Part shown: positions 52,693 through 64,000 of the stretch, piece by piece | How the letters are laid out: each line of letters opens with the position of its first letter | How positions within the stretch are numbered: the stretch's first letter is position 1 | Assembly (NCBI GenBank): GCA_047495785.1 | Contig: JBLDXI010000033.1 | Coordinates: forward strand, 1,240,001 to 1,304,000 | Direction: 5' to 3' | Source of the DNA: Lepidodermella squamata | Lineage: Eukaryota; Gastrotricha | DNA: 64,000 nt | The notes under the pieces: model-generated | Told to the model about the DNA's origin: nothing | The model's database searches: none | What the model saw: the letters and a program-made list of their open reading frames with translations, nothing else | Program-made: the position numbers and the translations under genes

Positions 52693-53819
52693 ACTTCTGT
52701 TTTCGCCCTGAGCATATAAATAAAGCAAATATTGTGCTAATTTGCCCTTTCCGTTCAATAAATCGTCGCTTTCATTTCGGGGATAAAGCAGAAAGAATTT
52801 TCAAATTTGGGACGCAGAGCAGAACCACTCATTTTCGCAGTCTGAATCGTTTAACGTTTCGAATGGCTTTCGAAAAATAGTATTCAACGATAATCTCATC
52901 AAATTTTTCATGTCGAATGGAGCAAATATACCAGCTGCCAATATTAAGGGGAAATTTATTTTAGTCCCAATATCTAGTTCTAAGTCGAACTATTTTTTGC
53001 TGGATCGGTCGCGGTGGTGGTGTTGGTTGGTGGGTGTGATTTTTTTATTAACAAAAATCACTAAATTTTTTATTTTTGTTAATAAAAAAAATTACCAATC
53101 AAGTGAAAGAAGCGCGTGCTCCCAAGATCCTATCAAATTGACCACCCAAGTTGGACTTTGACTCTGCAAATCGGGATAAAAATGTTCAACTTCAAAGTGG
53201 AATGCGTCCATGAAACCTTGTGAGAAATCAGGCGATTATTTGGGTTTTTCATGAGTTTTTACATGTCACCATATAATGAATATAATGTTTTAGAAGACGG
53301 AGGAATTTTTCCCGCAAATAGAGCCCTCTTTATAAAGCGAATGACTTCTATTTTTTTGTCACATGATCGTAATCAGCCGGCTTCGTTGGTAATTGGAAAT
53401 ATTTATGACTTAATTAGCCCAAAAATGCTTTCGCCGGTAATTTTCAAGATTTTTTAAAATATAAGATAAGAGCCACAGAATCCCCTTCAAAACCTTAACA
53501 TTTCATTTTAAATCGAATGAAGGTCATGTGGGGGAAAAGGCAACAGCCAGTACTTAAACTACGATCATCGTTAAGGAAAAGAGCGCAAGTCTCACTTTTC
53601 AGGCCATACCTAAGGTGTCGTTGAATAGAGGTTATTTTCAAGCGAATTGCGCCTTACTTCTATATTAAAAAGTTTTTCATGCAATTTTTGACCCACTTTT
53701 AAAGCTTAAATGACACGTGCCTCGACAGCAGCGCGTATAAAAACGCGCGGTCTCAGCATGCTTTTGATATTTATTATATTTCTAGTGAAGTCTCGCAATT
53801 GATTTTTTCAGGAGCAATC
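52693..53819. other. Intergenic region with AT hairpin and reductase 7 promoter
   Basis: 1.1 kb. An AT-rich inverted repeat at about 53039-53089 (TTTTTTATTAACAAAAAT and its inverse) could form a hairpin. Upstream of copy 7: ACACGTGCC at 53713 and TATAAAAA at about 53736. TTTTTTCAG stands 9 nt before the start codon, a possible trans-splice or 5' UTR acceptor. Confidence 0.45.
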
Positions 53820-54951
53820 ATGACCACAAGCAAGAAGCTAGTTTATGCCAGCTATGCTGAAGATCCAGCCACCGTGCTGAAGATTGAGGAGGAGACCGTG
53901 CCTGAGCCACAGGCCGGCGAACTTCTCGTCAAGGTTCTGTTCAGCCCCATCAATCCTAGCGACAGCTTGACTCTTAAGGGTGTATATCCAAATCGCCCGC
54001 CACTTCCGTCTACACCCGGCCTCGAGGGTGTTGTCGAAGTTGTCAAGTCAAATAGCGCCGCCTTCCAGCCTGGCGATCGCGGTTTGGTCCACGCTCCATT
54101 CTGGGGCATGTGGCGCCAGTACGGCATTGTTGGCGAAAAGAACTTCAATAAACTGCCCAAGGAGCTGCCAGTTGAAGCTGCAGCTACCTTAATTGTCAAT
54201 CCATGCACGGCTTATCTGTATGTTGATTTCAAAATCATTTTGATTTTCTATCCTTAATCCATTGATAATTATTTTTATCCAATTATTTTTAGGATGGTGA
54301 AAGAAATCGTGCCTCTCGCTGCCGGAGACGTTTTGATTCAAAACGGGGCCAACTCGGCCCTAGGTAAAATTGTAATCCAACTGGCTCGTGCTCATGGCAT
54401 CAAGACCATCAACGTCGTCCGAAACCGACCGAACCTGCAAGAACTGGTCGATGAGCTGAAGAAGCTCGGAGCTGATGCTGTCATTACTGACGAACAGCTG
54501 AAGGGCGGTATTGCAAAGTTGAATCTTGGCCTCCCAGCTCCGAAATTGGCTCTTGAATGCGTCGGCGGTGAAAGTAGTCTGCACCTTGCATCGTCCCTCG
54601 CCAATGGTGGAACCCTTGCCAACTACGGCTTGTTGGGTGGCCAGCCGGTTTTCACATCGCAGGCTGACCTCATTTTCCGCGACATTCGTGTTGTTGGCTT
54701 CAATTTGAATAAGTGAGTTATTGCTACATCCAACAATTTTTTCTGAAGGATACGATATTATTCGTTCAAGTTGGATAGTGGGAAAACCGGAAGAATTCGG
54801 CAAGGCGATTCAAGCTGTAGTTGGCCTATACATCAGCAAACAGTTGGAGTTGCCCAAATTTCGCAAATTTCCTATGGAGCAATACCAAGAGGCTATCAAG
54901 CATTCAACTGCTGGATTCACCAACGAAAAAGTCCTGCTCCAGTTCAACTGA
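53820..54951 (+). CDS. 2-enoyl thioester reductase, MECR/ETR1-like, copy 7
   Basis: Three exons (53820-54217, 54293-54712, 54771-54951) give 332 residues. Catalytic Tyr in LKGVYP, PGLE, VNPCTAY, NGANSALGK, NVVRNRP, ECVGGE. The usual GFWLSQW near the end of exon 2 is GFNLN followed by W, so a conserved Trp next to the active-site lid is lost. Tandem sister of copy 6, but its first intron (75 nt) has diverged more than the coding sequence, compatible with conversion limited to exons. Confidence 0.9.
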
Positions 54952-55559
54952 CAATTTTTTGCGCTGAGCTAAAAATAAAGTTGATGAGCTATTTTTGAGT
55001 CGTTTTTTTGCTGGTTAAATTGCTATTTTCTATTATCATTTCTTCCGTTATTTTCTTTCATCTGGCGTGCGGGCGAGTGCAAGAATATTCTGCGCTTAAT
55101 TACCACTAAAGTTCGCCTAGAAAGAACTTTACTACCCGGTCATATTAATATTGCTAATATGTGTCGACTCTACGCTCTTTTTGTTTAACTCGCCCAGGTA
55201 GATGATAATGAGGTGCCAGCAAGTGAGGGAGCTTGTGTATTATCATTATTCGAGGAAGAAAAAAATAGCGCAATTGTTTTATTTTTAGCGAATGCGCAGT
55301 TAAAAATACTCGAAATTTCACAGTTTTAAAGCACGCCTGGCGGCGTCCGCGTGGGAGGATAGCTATTTTCTACCTAGAGAATAGCAAGAAAAGATGAGCG
55401 CGCGAGGAGGCGGCGTTCTCAGGTTGATAACAGACCAGGCAAAAAAATAACTAATAATTAAAAAAGACACGTCCGACAGCGTATAAAACAAGCCGCAGAA
55501 CTGAGGTTCTTTCACGCACAATATTTTATTGTCAATAATTTTTCGAAATTTTACTAAAC
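54952..55559. promoter_or_regulatory. Intergenic and promoter region of reductase 8
   Basis: 600 nt. GACACGTCCGACAGCGTATA ends at 55483 and merges with TATAAAACA, closely resembling the arrangement upstream of copy 7 (GACACGTGCC...GACAGCAGCGCGTATAAAA). No gene seen. Confidence 0.5.
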
Positions 55560-56681
55560 ATGCCTCACAACAACCCTAACAAACTCGCCTTCTCAGACTT
55601 TGGCGACCCGTTCAGCAAGTTGGATCTGGTTGACGACGAGCTGCCGGAAAAACTCGCACCAGGCCAAATTCACGTTCGAGTGCTTTACGCGCCTATTAAT
55701 CCGCACGATTTCATCACCGTCATGGGTTTTTTCCCGATCAAGCCATCTCTGCCTGCCGTGCCCGGTATTGAAGGCGTTGTCGAGGTCGTGAGAGGCGAAT
55801 CGACCTATTTCAAACCTGGCGATCGAGCTGTGCTTCAAACACTCGTAGCAACAGCTGGCTTGTGGCGTCAAGAATTTGTCATTCACGAGAAATTTCTGTA
55901 CAAAATCCCGCCCGAGCTGCCAATGGAAGCCGCAGCCACGCTCATCGTGAATCCATGCACTGCTTACATGTAAATATTATTTCTCAATATTTTAAAAAAT
56001 TTCCATTAAGGAGGAATTTTTATTTTCTAATTTTTATATTTGACACAGCTTTAATTTTGTTGTGTTTTTATTAGTTTGATCAATGAAATTGTGCCGCTCA
56101 AGCCTGGCGATTGCATCATTCAAAACGCTGCCAATTCCGCACTGGGTCAGGTCATCATTCAATTAGCCCGAGCCGCCGGGATCAAATCTATCAATGTCAT
56201 AAGAAACCGACCAAATCTCCAAGAAACTATCGATATGTTGAAAGAGCTAGGCGCGGATGCCGTCATCACGGATGAGCAACTCGCTGCGGGTATCGATAAG
56301 CTGAATCTTGGCCTTCCAGAGCCGAGAATTGCTTTTGAATGCGTTGGAGGCAAAGCTGCGGGTGATTTAGCTGCAACTCTTGGTTTCGGTGGCACCTTGG
56401 TTACTTATGGCCTGATGAGTGGCCAGCCTATGCAGCTTGACCAAATGAGTGTCATCATGAAAGACCTTCGCGTAGTTGGCTTCACACTCAATTCATGGAT
56501 GGATAACGAGTATAAAGCCAAGGATTTCGAGAAGGTGCTCGTTAAACTCATTCAGCTATACTCAAGCGGTGCTCTACGCTTGCCTAAGATCAACAAATTT
56601 CCAATTGAACAATGGCGCGATGCACTGAAACTGGCGACCACTAGCTACTCAAACACCAAAGTTCTACTGCAAATGAATTGA
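55560..56681 (+). CDS. Divergent MECR/ETR1-like protein, copy 8, catalytic Tyr replaced by Phe
   Basis: Two exons (55560-55969, 56075-56681) give 338 residues. The fold is conserved (VNPCTAY, NAANSALGQ, NVIRNRP, ECVGG), but the catalytic loop reads VMGFFP where every other copy has G-x-Y, so the Tyr that protonates the substrate in MECR/Etr1p is Phe. GFTLNSW replaces GFWLSQW, and GGKA replaces GGEA/S. The second intron of the family is missing while the first is kept, the reverse of copies 1 and 2. It may be a pseudoenzyme, or an MDR enzyme of changed activity such as a quinone or ketone reductase. The frame is intact and a TATA box is present. Confidence 0.85.
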
Positions 56682-57059
56682 AAAAAATATTGCGCACTTT
56701 TGATAATAGACTCGTTAATTAGTTTAGCTCAGCATTGTTTTTCGTGCATATGTCTTTTGGATTCTTTTTCAAAAAGCAATAAAATTATTATTATTTTACT
56801 TGGTGAGTTGGCGTGACGAGATGAAAATTCTGAGGAAAGAGGATTGACGGGGTCATAAAATTCGAGCACCACTTATAGCAGGGTTGTAAGACAGTTCAGC
56901 AACGTGAGTTCAGCAGTGATATTTGAGCAGGAGACACTTCAGACTTCAGCAACTCCCACTTTAGCATTTGTATTATTCAGCAAACGACTCTTCAGCAGAA
57001 GACTTATGAGCAATGGCATATTACTTGAGCAAACTGATTTTATTGACAAATGGCCTCGG

Positions 57060-57775
57060 GAGCAAGTTTACGTTGCTAAAACGGGAGAAGTATGTCTACC
57101 AAAATTGCGGCTCCTAAACCGTGCCAAATCGAACATCTATATGAAAGCCGTCGCTATCGGAGACGATTTCCAATGAGTATGGATGGTGTTGGCTCGCCGC
57201 CAAGTCCCAAAAAAACGATTCCAATGGACCAAGTATGGACCAAGGAAGGCCACTTTAAGGCCGATTACAGCCAGAACATGAAAGACTTCCCCATTGATAA
57301 ACAAAATTGTTACTTTGAGTACAGCCTTCAACGATCGAAGAGAATTTTGACATTCATTGATCCGCCAAACTTTTTGTGGGATATTGACGCCGTTGAGCCG
57401 TTGAGTGGGCTGTTACGGATTTTAAGTCCTGCTGATCTTGGGCCCGCTTCAATGACTTTAATGCTACGACTGCTGTGTTTGAAGTTACACTGAAATGCTC
57501 GCCCAACTACCATATTGGAAATTAGTCTTTGCCCAGTGCGATTTAAGGCAGGTTGGATCTTGCAACTTTCCTTATGGCGCCTGCCATGCCTGAACGACCT
57601 TTATTTACAATCACGATTCTGCTAGCTATGGCTGTCAGTCAAACAGAGGTCATTGGCCAGGCTCCCAACACAGACAGTAATATTTTGAGCACTCACTTGC
57701 AATGGATGGCATGGTTCTCAGCCGTGGTCACGCTTTATCAGATGATGGCGCTGTGGCTGGCCTGGTCCTAGTTTG
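57060..57775 (+). pseudogene. Decayed Cys-loop ligand-gated channel fragment
   Basis: Pieces of a channel subunit in shifting frames: LPKLRLLN in one frame; then HFKADYSQNMKDFPIDKQNC and IDPPNFLW in the next, where the first Cys of the Cys loop is Tyr; a shift near 57395 to a frame with WAVTDF, broken by TGA; loop C (LKCSPNYHIGN) ending at a stop; M1 missing; then M2 and M3 (PERPLFTITILLAMAVSQ...WMAWFSAVVTLYQ). Several frameshifts, stops and a deletion make it non-functional. It looks more like an anion- or amine-gated subunit than the gene at 1687. Confidence 0.7.
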
Positions 57776-58929
57776 TGGATGGCAAACGCAAGATGAAGCG
57801 GCTGCTCGGGGGGAATATCGGTTTGGTTCGCTTTTTGGATGCTATCGCTTTATTGGTCGCCGATCTTCTTATGGATTTACTAAATGGTTTTGTCTTGCTG
57901 CTGAATATGTGAAAGATTCACAAGGAAAAAAAATCAATTTAAATTTGAACTGTGAAACCTCTCTATTTTTGTGATTTTTTTTCCTTTTCTATCCCTTTCT
58001 CTTTCATTTTTTTCTCGCGCCCTATTTTTGCATACCCTAGACTTTAATAAATGAAAATTACACTTTGATAAAACTAGCTTTAAAAAAGGAGCACCTCAGC
58101 CCCCTGGGGAAACCTAGCTGGCAGCTTTTTGAAGACCTTGTGAAAGGCCACCCAAAAAGCTACCAGCCAGCTTTCCCCGCAGGGGGCTGAGGTGCCCCTC
58201 CAAAAAACTAGCTTCATCGCAGTAAACTACAGGAGAGAAAAACGGGCAGAATAACAAACTAGCAATGATGAAAAAACTAGCAATCCTCCGCTCGCATGGT
58301 AATGGGGGCAAATCAATGTCATGTTGGTTGAGTGATCAGCTATCAGCTGAAATCTCTGACAGCGCAGCAGAAAAAAATCGATAATAATATGATTCATCTA
58401 CTTATCAAAGTGTAATTTACACAGCCATCAAAGTGTAATTTTCTATTCTATCAAAGTGTAATAAACCTCTAGAACTTGAACTTTGATACCCGAAACCGGG
58501 CCAGATTCAGTGCGTGATTTTCCTTCACAACGCAGGGCTGTTTTTAAGGCCAAAGGTTTTGGATGACTGACACGCGTCCATAAAGAATTAAGTTTTTTGC
58601 CTGTATCACAAATACGTTTTAGATTTTTTCAAACCAAGTCGTTTCTCACTTTTCACTTTGAAGTCAAAAAATTTCCGCTCCTTATTCGATTTGTTCGATG
58701 CATTGAGCTCATCAATAGCTCATTCCCATTTTTAAATTGAGCCTTCCCATTACCCATTTCCTGCGTGATTCGTAGTCAAAGGTCAAAGGCCGATTTAATC
58801 AAAACTTTCAGCAAAAAGAGAAGCAGCTTGACTTATGGGAAAACAGGCGGACCCAAGCTAAATCATTAGCACGCCTTCCTCTGTCCTTTGAGGCCTTTTT
58901 TATTTATGCGGTTTAGCTAGTTTTTGAAG
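57776..58929. other. Intergenic region upstream of lectin gene B
   Basis: About 1.15 kb with the fold-back element at 58041-58470 and no supported gene. The start codon of gene B at 58930 has no clear TATA box nearby. Confidence 0.4.
58041..58470. repeat. MITE-like element with ATTACACTTTGAT termini and an inner hairpin
   Basis: ATTACACTTTGATA at about 58058 faces three inverted copies of ATCAAAGTGTAAT at 58403-58463. Inside, 58085-58135 and 58150-58212 form a long GC-rich inverted repeat containing CACCTCAGCCCCCTG and CAGGGGGCTGAGGTG. No coding capacity. Confidence 0.65.
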
Positions 58930-61900
58930 ATGTTTAATCGGGTGCTATTATTCATACTATGCGCCCATTTCGTTCTTGAAAAAGCTCGCTGTCAGAATTA
59001 TACTCGTTGCTTTACGAGCGTGGACGATACTTTTGTTCGCTGCCGACGCGAAACCAAAGGCTGCAAACAATTGGAGTATCAGGTTTGATAGTGTTCGATT
59101 TTGTTTATGCCCACTGATTTTGTTCATTAATTTTTAGCTGGGCTTATTCCCTAATGTTACCAGCTGCATAAATGGCGTAATTTGAAGTTATTAGTTCTCA
59201 ATCGATTATTCTCTCGTCAATTACTGAACAGCCAGCTATACTGTGCTTCGATTATCGAACCATAACTCCTGAATGTCGTCCTGCTGACGTTGATTGTTCT
59301 TCGGATGAGATCTTGGTAAGTTTCTGATTATACGGTTATGGCCTGTCCCATAATGGACGCGATAATTTTTCCTTGGTGGCTTTGGTGGGACAATTTTTTC
59401 TCGCCGATTTCCAATTTTTATTTTACAAGAGCCTTTCGTCAAAATTTTTACGAAACATTGCAAGGACTCTATCCAATTTGAATAATCTCGTTATTTTTCA
59501 GATTGATAAATTCAACTCGATGCCAGCTTTCAGGAAGAATTTCGAAGCCTGTCAAACGGCCGCACTTCTTTTCCCCGTATAGATTTACTTCAACAAAAAT
59601 GCAAATACTACTATAAGGTCTTTTCTTGTGTACCAGAAGCAACAATTCAGGCGGTGTTCCTCTAGCAACGAGGTGTCAACATGTGTTCCAGTCCGATCTC
59701 TAACTGAATGCCCTCCAGACATGGTTTGCCTTTCTGCTTTGCCGTAGTTCAAAGGCTAAGGAGTTCAACACCAATTTTACAGACAGTGGGCGCGGTTTTC
59801 AGAGGACTCTCCCCCTGTTTATCCGGAGCTGGTAAGCCATTGCGAAATTTTCTTTGGGAATCACTAAGCCGTCCGGCTTTCTAGTTCCCATTCCTTACGA
59901 TGAGCAGCCTCACGTGCAGTGCCTGGAAACTACGACCGGAAAGTTCAAAGCCTGTCGCCCGGAGAGCGTAGGCTGCACAGTGGACAACGAGACGACATCA
60001 ACAACCGTTGGCATCTTCCCAAATAAAACGGCATGCCTTGCGTCGGTTGGTTTTCCTGCATCTTTTAATAATATGCTTTTAATCATGAGTCATGAGAACT
60101 AGAAACGAATCTCAAGCTTAATAGAATTTTCAAATCAAAGACGTGCGAGAGTTTAGTTCCTGAATTTTGATTGCCATACAACATTCGCTTGTTTTTTAAT
60201 TTTTACAGGTACAAAATACAACGGAGACTAATGTAAACGAATACGTGCGCTGCGTCGCGAAATTGCAGAATGGTGCTGTCAGCTGCCGTCTGCTTGGTTG
60301 CGCTCCTGGAGAATACCGCTTCCCGCCCTGTCTCTCGTTTCCGACTGAGATGGACTGTATCCATGCCAAGAAACAATTTTTCATCGTCAACAGCACGACC
60401 TTGCTCACTCAAGACGACGCTGGCTCGTTGTGCAGGGCACAATCCGGGCAGCTTGCTACGCTGAAGACTTGGGAAGACATGGGTGATTCTCTTTTTAATT
60501 TTCTCTCTACTCTGTCTGAGCCGCCGCGCAAGGAAAACTCGCTTATCAGCACGAGTTTTCGTTTTAGAATATTAGGAATTTCTTTTATGAAAAAATAAAC
60601 TAATAAATACTTTCCCGCGAAATACTCATTAGGCATGTAGCTTGGCCCTGGCTTCGTCTCTACTTGACTATAATCAACGTTTTCATACCTTCTTCAGGTG
60701 AGGCGCGTTATCTACTGGGTTCGTCGTCAGAACAGTTAGCATGGGCGGGGTGCTCCGCCCGCTTTGGAACTCGAATATGGATCGATGGCTCTGCGATGGT
60801 GGACGTGCCTTTACAGTGGGCCGCCGGCGAACCGAATGGCGATGGTCCATTTTGTTTGTTCAAATTTTACGGGAATTTAAGCCCGCCCGGTTGGTATCTC
60901 AAAGACGTTCCTGGCAACTCATTGACTTATCAGGGAGGAGAAACAAGTATATCAATCGGTGTTTGTGAAACGTTCACCCCCTCGACTATCATGGTATGTC
61001 TTAGATTACTTAATTTTAAAAGTCTCAACATCAAGGGAAAATGTGCCATCAATGACCATTTTCCTGTGTAGTAATTAGTAATATTTCTAACTAGTTCACG
61101 TTATCAGAAGTATGGGTAAAATCATTACGATCAAGCCATAATACGAAGATAATTGAAGGAAACCTTCTCCATGTTGTCAAATTGACGTTAGGTTCGATTT
61201 AGATTTCACAGATATCTCGACTTTTGACCAGGCTCATTCTCGATAATGGCTCTTTTGTTTAACAGGCAGTAGGTTATGTTCGATGCGTATTGCCCTATTT
61301 CCAAGGAGCAGTGACTTGTCGGTCTAACGCGACTGGCTGTTACTTTGGCGAATATGCACATCCGCCGAATTATACGTTCGCCGACGTGGCTAGCTGTTTG
61401 AATGCCACTAAAAAGCTATTTCTTGTGACATATCGAGCTAATGCGATTGCTCCGCAACGTAATCCGAATAACTACCGCGATCTTGACGAAGCATGCTCAA
61501 TGAAAGGTGGGCTTTTGGCTACCATTAAAACGGAAGTGGATCATAATGCGGTGCGACTTTTACTCATGGATGCTTACGTTAATCGGGCCCTCGTCGGGCG
61601 ATGGAACGGCTCGGCGTGGGTAGATAGTAGCCCGTTTGCGCCGCTTTCTTTGCAATGGGGACCAGGGCGCCCTATTGGATATGATTGCGCCGAATATTCT
61701 CTTTTCAATGCTTCTATCGACAAGCCGGCAGGTACTTACTTAAGTGACGCCTCCTGTGTCAGGTTTTGGGAAGCCGCTGTTTGTGAAACTTTCGATCCAA
61801 CTTACGACACAACTCTCCAGGTGAGCTTATTACAAATGAGTAGGTATTTTATTTCTGTATAATTACGAGCTTTGAAAACTAGACTTCCCGTCACTTACCG

Positions 61901-63866
61901 TAACATACGAATCTAAGCTATAACAGATCTAAGTATTTATGAGAAATGACAATTACACCATTTTAGCATGCCTTTCACCTGGAATCTCTGGTCAGGTATT
62001 TCACTTTGTTTTGAAAGGCCTCAAACGTTCGCTGTGTCGTAATATCGGACGACAATGTACGCTGCCGATCGGTATCAATCGGCTGTCTGTATAGCGAAAG
62101 GGCAGTACCCCCCGCAAATTTAGCTTTGTTCGCCAGTGCGCCTGAGTGTACCAACGCTCGGAAGCAATTTTTTGTCATTCAGTCGGCTACGCAATTGACG
62201 CGAGACCAAGTGGTTGCGAAATGCACCGAAAATAACGCGAGCATTGCTACAATCAAAACTTGGGACGAACAAGGCGAGTTTCGCCAACTTCTTGCCAGCC
62301 AGTCGATTTCTTCCGTTTTTGTTGGCCTCACGCGACCAGCCGGCTTTCCACGTTGGGTTTGGGACGATGGAACTAGACTTAAAGTATTGCCACTGCAGTG
62401 GGGAAGCAGTGAGCCAAGCGGAGATGGCGATTGCGCCGAATATTCCGCTTCACCTGACGGTCTATACCTCGGAGATGTTTCTTGTTCGGCTGTCAAATTG
62501 TCGGTGGCCTGCGAAATATATGTTCAGCCAGCTGTAAGTTTGATACTTGTAAAAGCTGACTCTAAATTAACTAAATATTCAAACTGAGGATCCTACGTAT
62601 ATTTCGCGCATTTAGTCAACTTAGGTATTAATTTGTAAATGTCGCATTTCTTCATTCTAGGTAGAAGCTGCGTCGTCCTATGTCCGATGTCTTGCGAAGT
62701 TTAACACTGGTTCGGTAAGCTGCAGGAAGAACTCGACAGGCTGCTACTTCGGCGAGCAGTCTTTTCCAGCTTCCCACGTTTTTCCGTCAGAAGACAGCTG
62801 TCTAAATGCACAAAAAACATTGTTTGTACTCGTTGATCCGAAATTTAGCAATTTTGATGCCGCTAGCAGTCTTTGCCGGGCAAATGGCGGTCAGTTGGCA
62901 ACAATCAAGAATCAACTGGAGAAAGATGAACTTGAACGTTTGCTGACAGAATTGGGCATCGAATCAGCCTGGATTGGTATTGAAGTTATTTCGTGGGTTG
63001 ACGGTAGCCCCCTGGCGTTACAGTCGTCTTCGTTGCAATGGGCCCCTGGCGAGCCGAATGCCAATAATCTATTTGGTCAATATTTGTTTTTCGACTCGGA
63101 TGGGCAGTATTCCGCCGGTTTCTACCTGAAAAGCGTCAATAGCTCAAATACATCACCGGGCATAGCTTGCGAAACATTTGATCCGAATTATGTCGCCCAC
63201 GCGATAGTAAGTTGTTTTACAGAACTTGTTTTTCATGTTTTAGTGGCTTCAATGGTGCAGAATCTGTTTATTAGATCAATGATTTTAATGAAGATTAGCA
63301 ATCTTTTTGTTATTTGTTGCCTATTTGTTTCCTAGTCTCGTAGCGTTCGATGCGTGCCCAAGTCGTCTGGATTAGTCAAATGTCGTTCGGCTACGGCGGG
63401 ATGTTACGAGAGTGAAAAAAACTTTCCAGCGGGTGTTGTCTATGCAAGCAAGGATGAATGTAACTCGGTTGTCAAGCAAATTTTCATAGTCAAATCGACG
63501 ACACAGATGACGCGTGATGAAGCTGCATCGAAGTGTTTCGAAAATGGCTGGCAAATGGCATCGATCAAGACGTGGGATGAACAAGGCAAATTGAGGCAAC
63601 TGCTCACTAACCAGTCAGTCACTACAGTATTCGTCGGGCTACAGAAAATAGACGGGAAGTGGAAATGGGCCGATGGTTCTGATCTCTCAGCAATTAATCT
63701 TCAGTGGGGCAACAACGAACCGAGCGGAGACGGGGAATGTGGCGAATATTTCACCTTCGGCGCCTCGTCTCCCTTGCCTGCTGGTCTGTATCTTAATGAT
63801 GGAGCATGCTCGGTCACTGAATTGGCCGTTGCGTGTGAAACTTTTGTTCTGCCCACCGCTGCGCCA
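58930..63866 (+). CDS. Secreted repeat C-type lectin with Cys modules (gene B), truncated by window edge
   Basis: Thirteen exons in frame: 58930-59082, 59138-59176, 59232-59315, 59502-59576, 59637-59723, 59783-59831, 59885-60045, 60209-60482, 60698-60993, 61266-61820, 62018-62533, 62661-63206, 63336-63866; continues beyond the edge. Signal peptide, then Cys modules like those of gene A, then five units of about 172-190 residues. Each unit is a Cys module (VRC...CR...GC...E...FP) plus one CTLD ending in a CETF-like motif. Four units keep an EPN/EPS-type motif (GEPNGDG, SEPSGDGDC, GEPNANN, NEPSGDGEC), so some calcium-dependent sugar binding is possible; WND is not kept. The last three units are single exons with phase-0 borders, showing unit duplication. 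Likely secreted, in recognition or mucus/cuticle roles (inference). Confidence 0.78.
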
Positions 63867-64000
63867 GTAAGCTTTTTCCCATTCATTTTGCGATGGCTCA
63901 CTAAGATTTGGGCTAGATCAACTAGATTCCTTAGTCATCGTAATTAGAACCGCGAAGAATGATTCTATAGCCCAGATTGAATCGTACACATTTCTTACCC

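Overview
The window is animal nuclear DNA. Genes are split by very short introns (mostly 48-58 nt, GT...TTTCAG or TTTTAG), there are replication-type histone genes ending in stem-loops, a non-LTR retrotransposon, two-pore potassium channels, a Cys-loop channel, a class C GPCR and C-type-lectin genes. The ~50-nt introns, the nematode-style phospholipase A2-like protein, and the local expansion of TWK-type K2P channels and C-type lectins suggest a nematode or a close ecdysozoan relative. I cannot name the species. The intron/exon models below were built by hand from reading frame, splice signals and family motifs.

Layout. 0-8.5 kb: a PLA2-like gene (-), a seven-exon Cys-loop channel (+), a small Cys-rich secreted protein (-) and two K2P channels (+). 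9.6-18.8 kb: an 18-exon secreted C-type-lectin gene whose long introns hold three inverted-repeat DNA elements. 19.3-25.3 kb: a third K2P channel (+), an unusual small heat-shock protein (-), a small unknown protein (-) and a TMEM8/myomaker-like membrane protein (-). 26.5-56.7 kb: eight paralogues of a 2-enoyl thioester reductase (MECR/ETR1-like). Among them lie a GT6 (ABO-type) glycosyltransferase, a histone cluster (H2B-H2A and H3-H4 divergent pairs) split by a LINE, a six-module PAN/apple protein and an intronless GABA-B-like receptor. 57-64 kb: a dead Cys-loop channel fragment, a fold-back element and a second lectin gene that runs off the right edge.

How the parts relate. The two lectin genes are paralogues. 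They share an N-terminal architecture and a recurring cysteine module that I do not recognise as a named domain. The second gene is built from repeated phase-0 units of cysteine module plus lectin domain. The reductase copies lack the mitochondrial presequence of animal MECR and keep the NADPH-site arginine. All but the last keep the catalytic tyrosine. Several have a TATA box and a CACGTG-type motif, as expected for an inducible cytosolic detoxification or lipid-reductase family rather than the single mitochondrial FAS-II enzyme. The channel, lectin and secreted genes look like ordinary members of expanded families.

Most unusual items: the small heat-shock protein with Ala/Gly helical repeats plus Tyr/Phe-Gly repeats; the reductase array with a catalytic Tyr-to-Phe member; the GT6 enzyme in an invertebrate-type genome; the lectin-associated cysteine module; a K2P channel with an altered second selectivity filter; a conserved block downstream of the histone stem-loops that the H4 copy has lost; and a perfect 98-nt-arm palindrome in a lectin intron.
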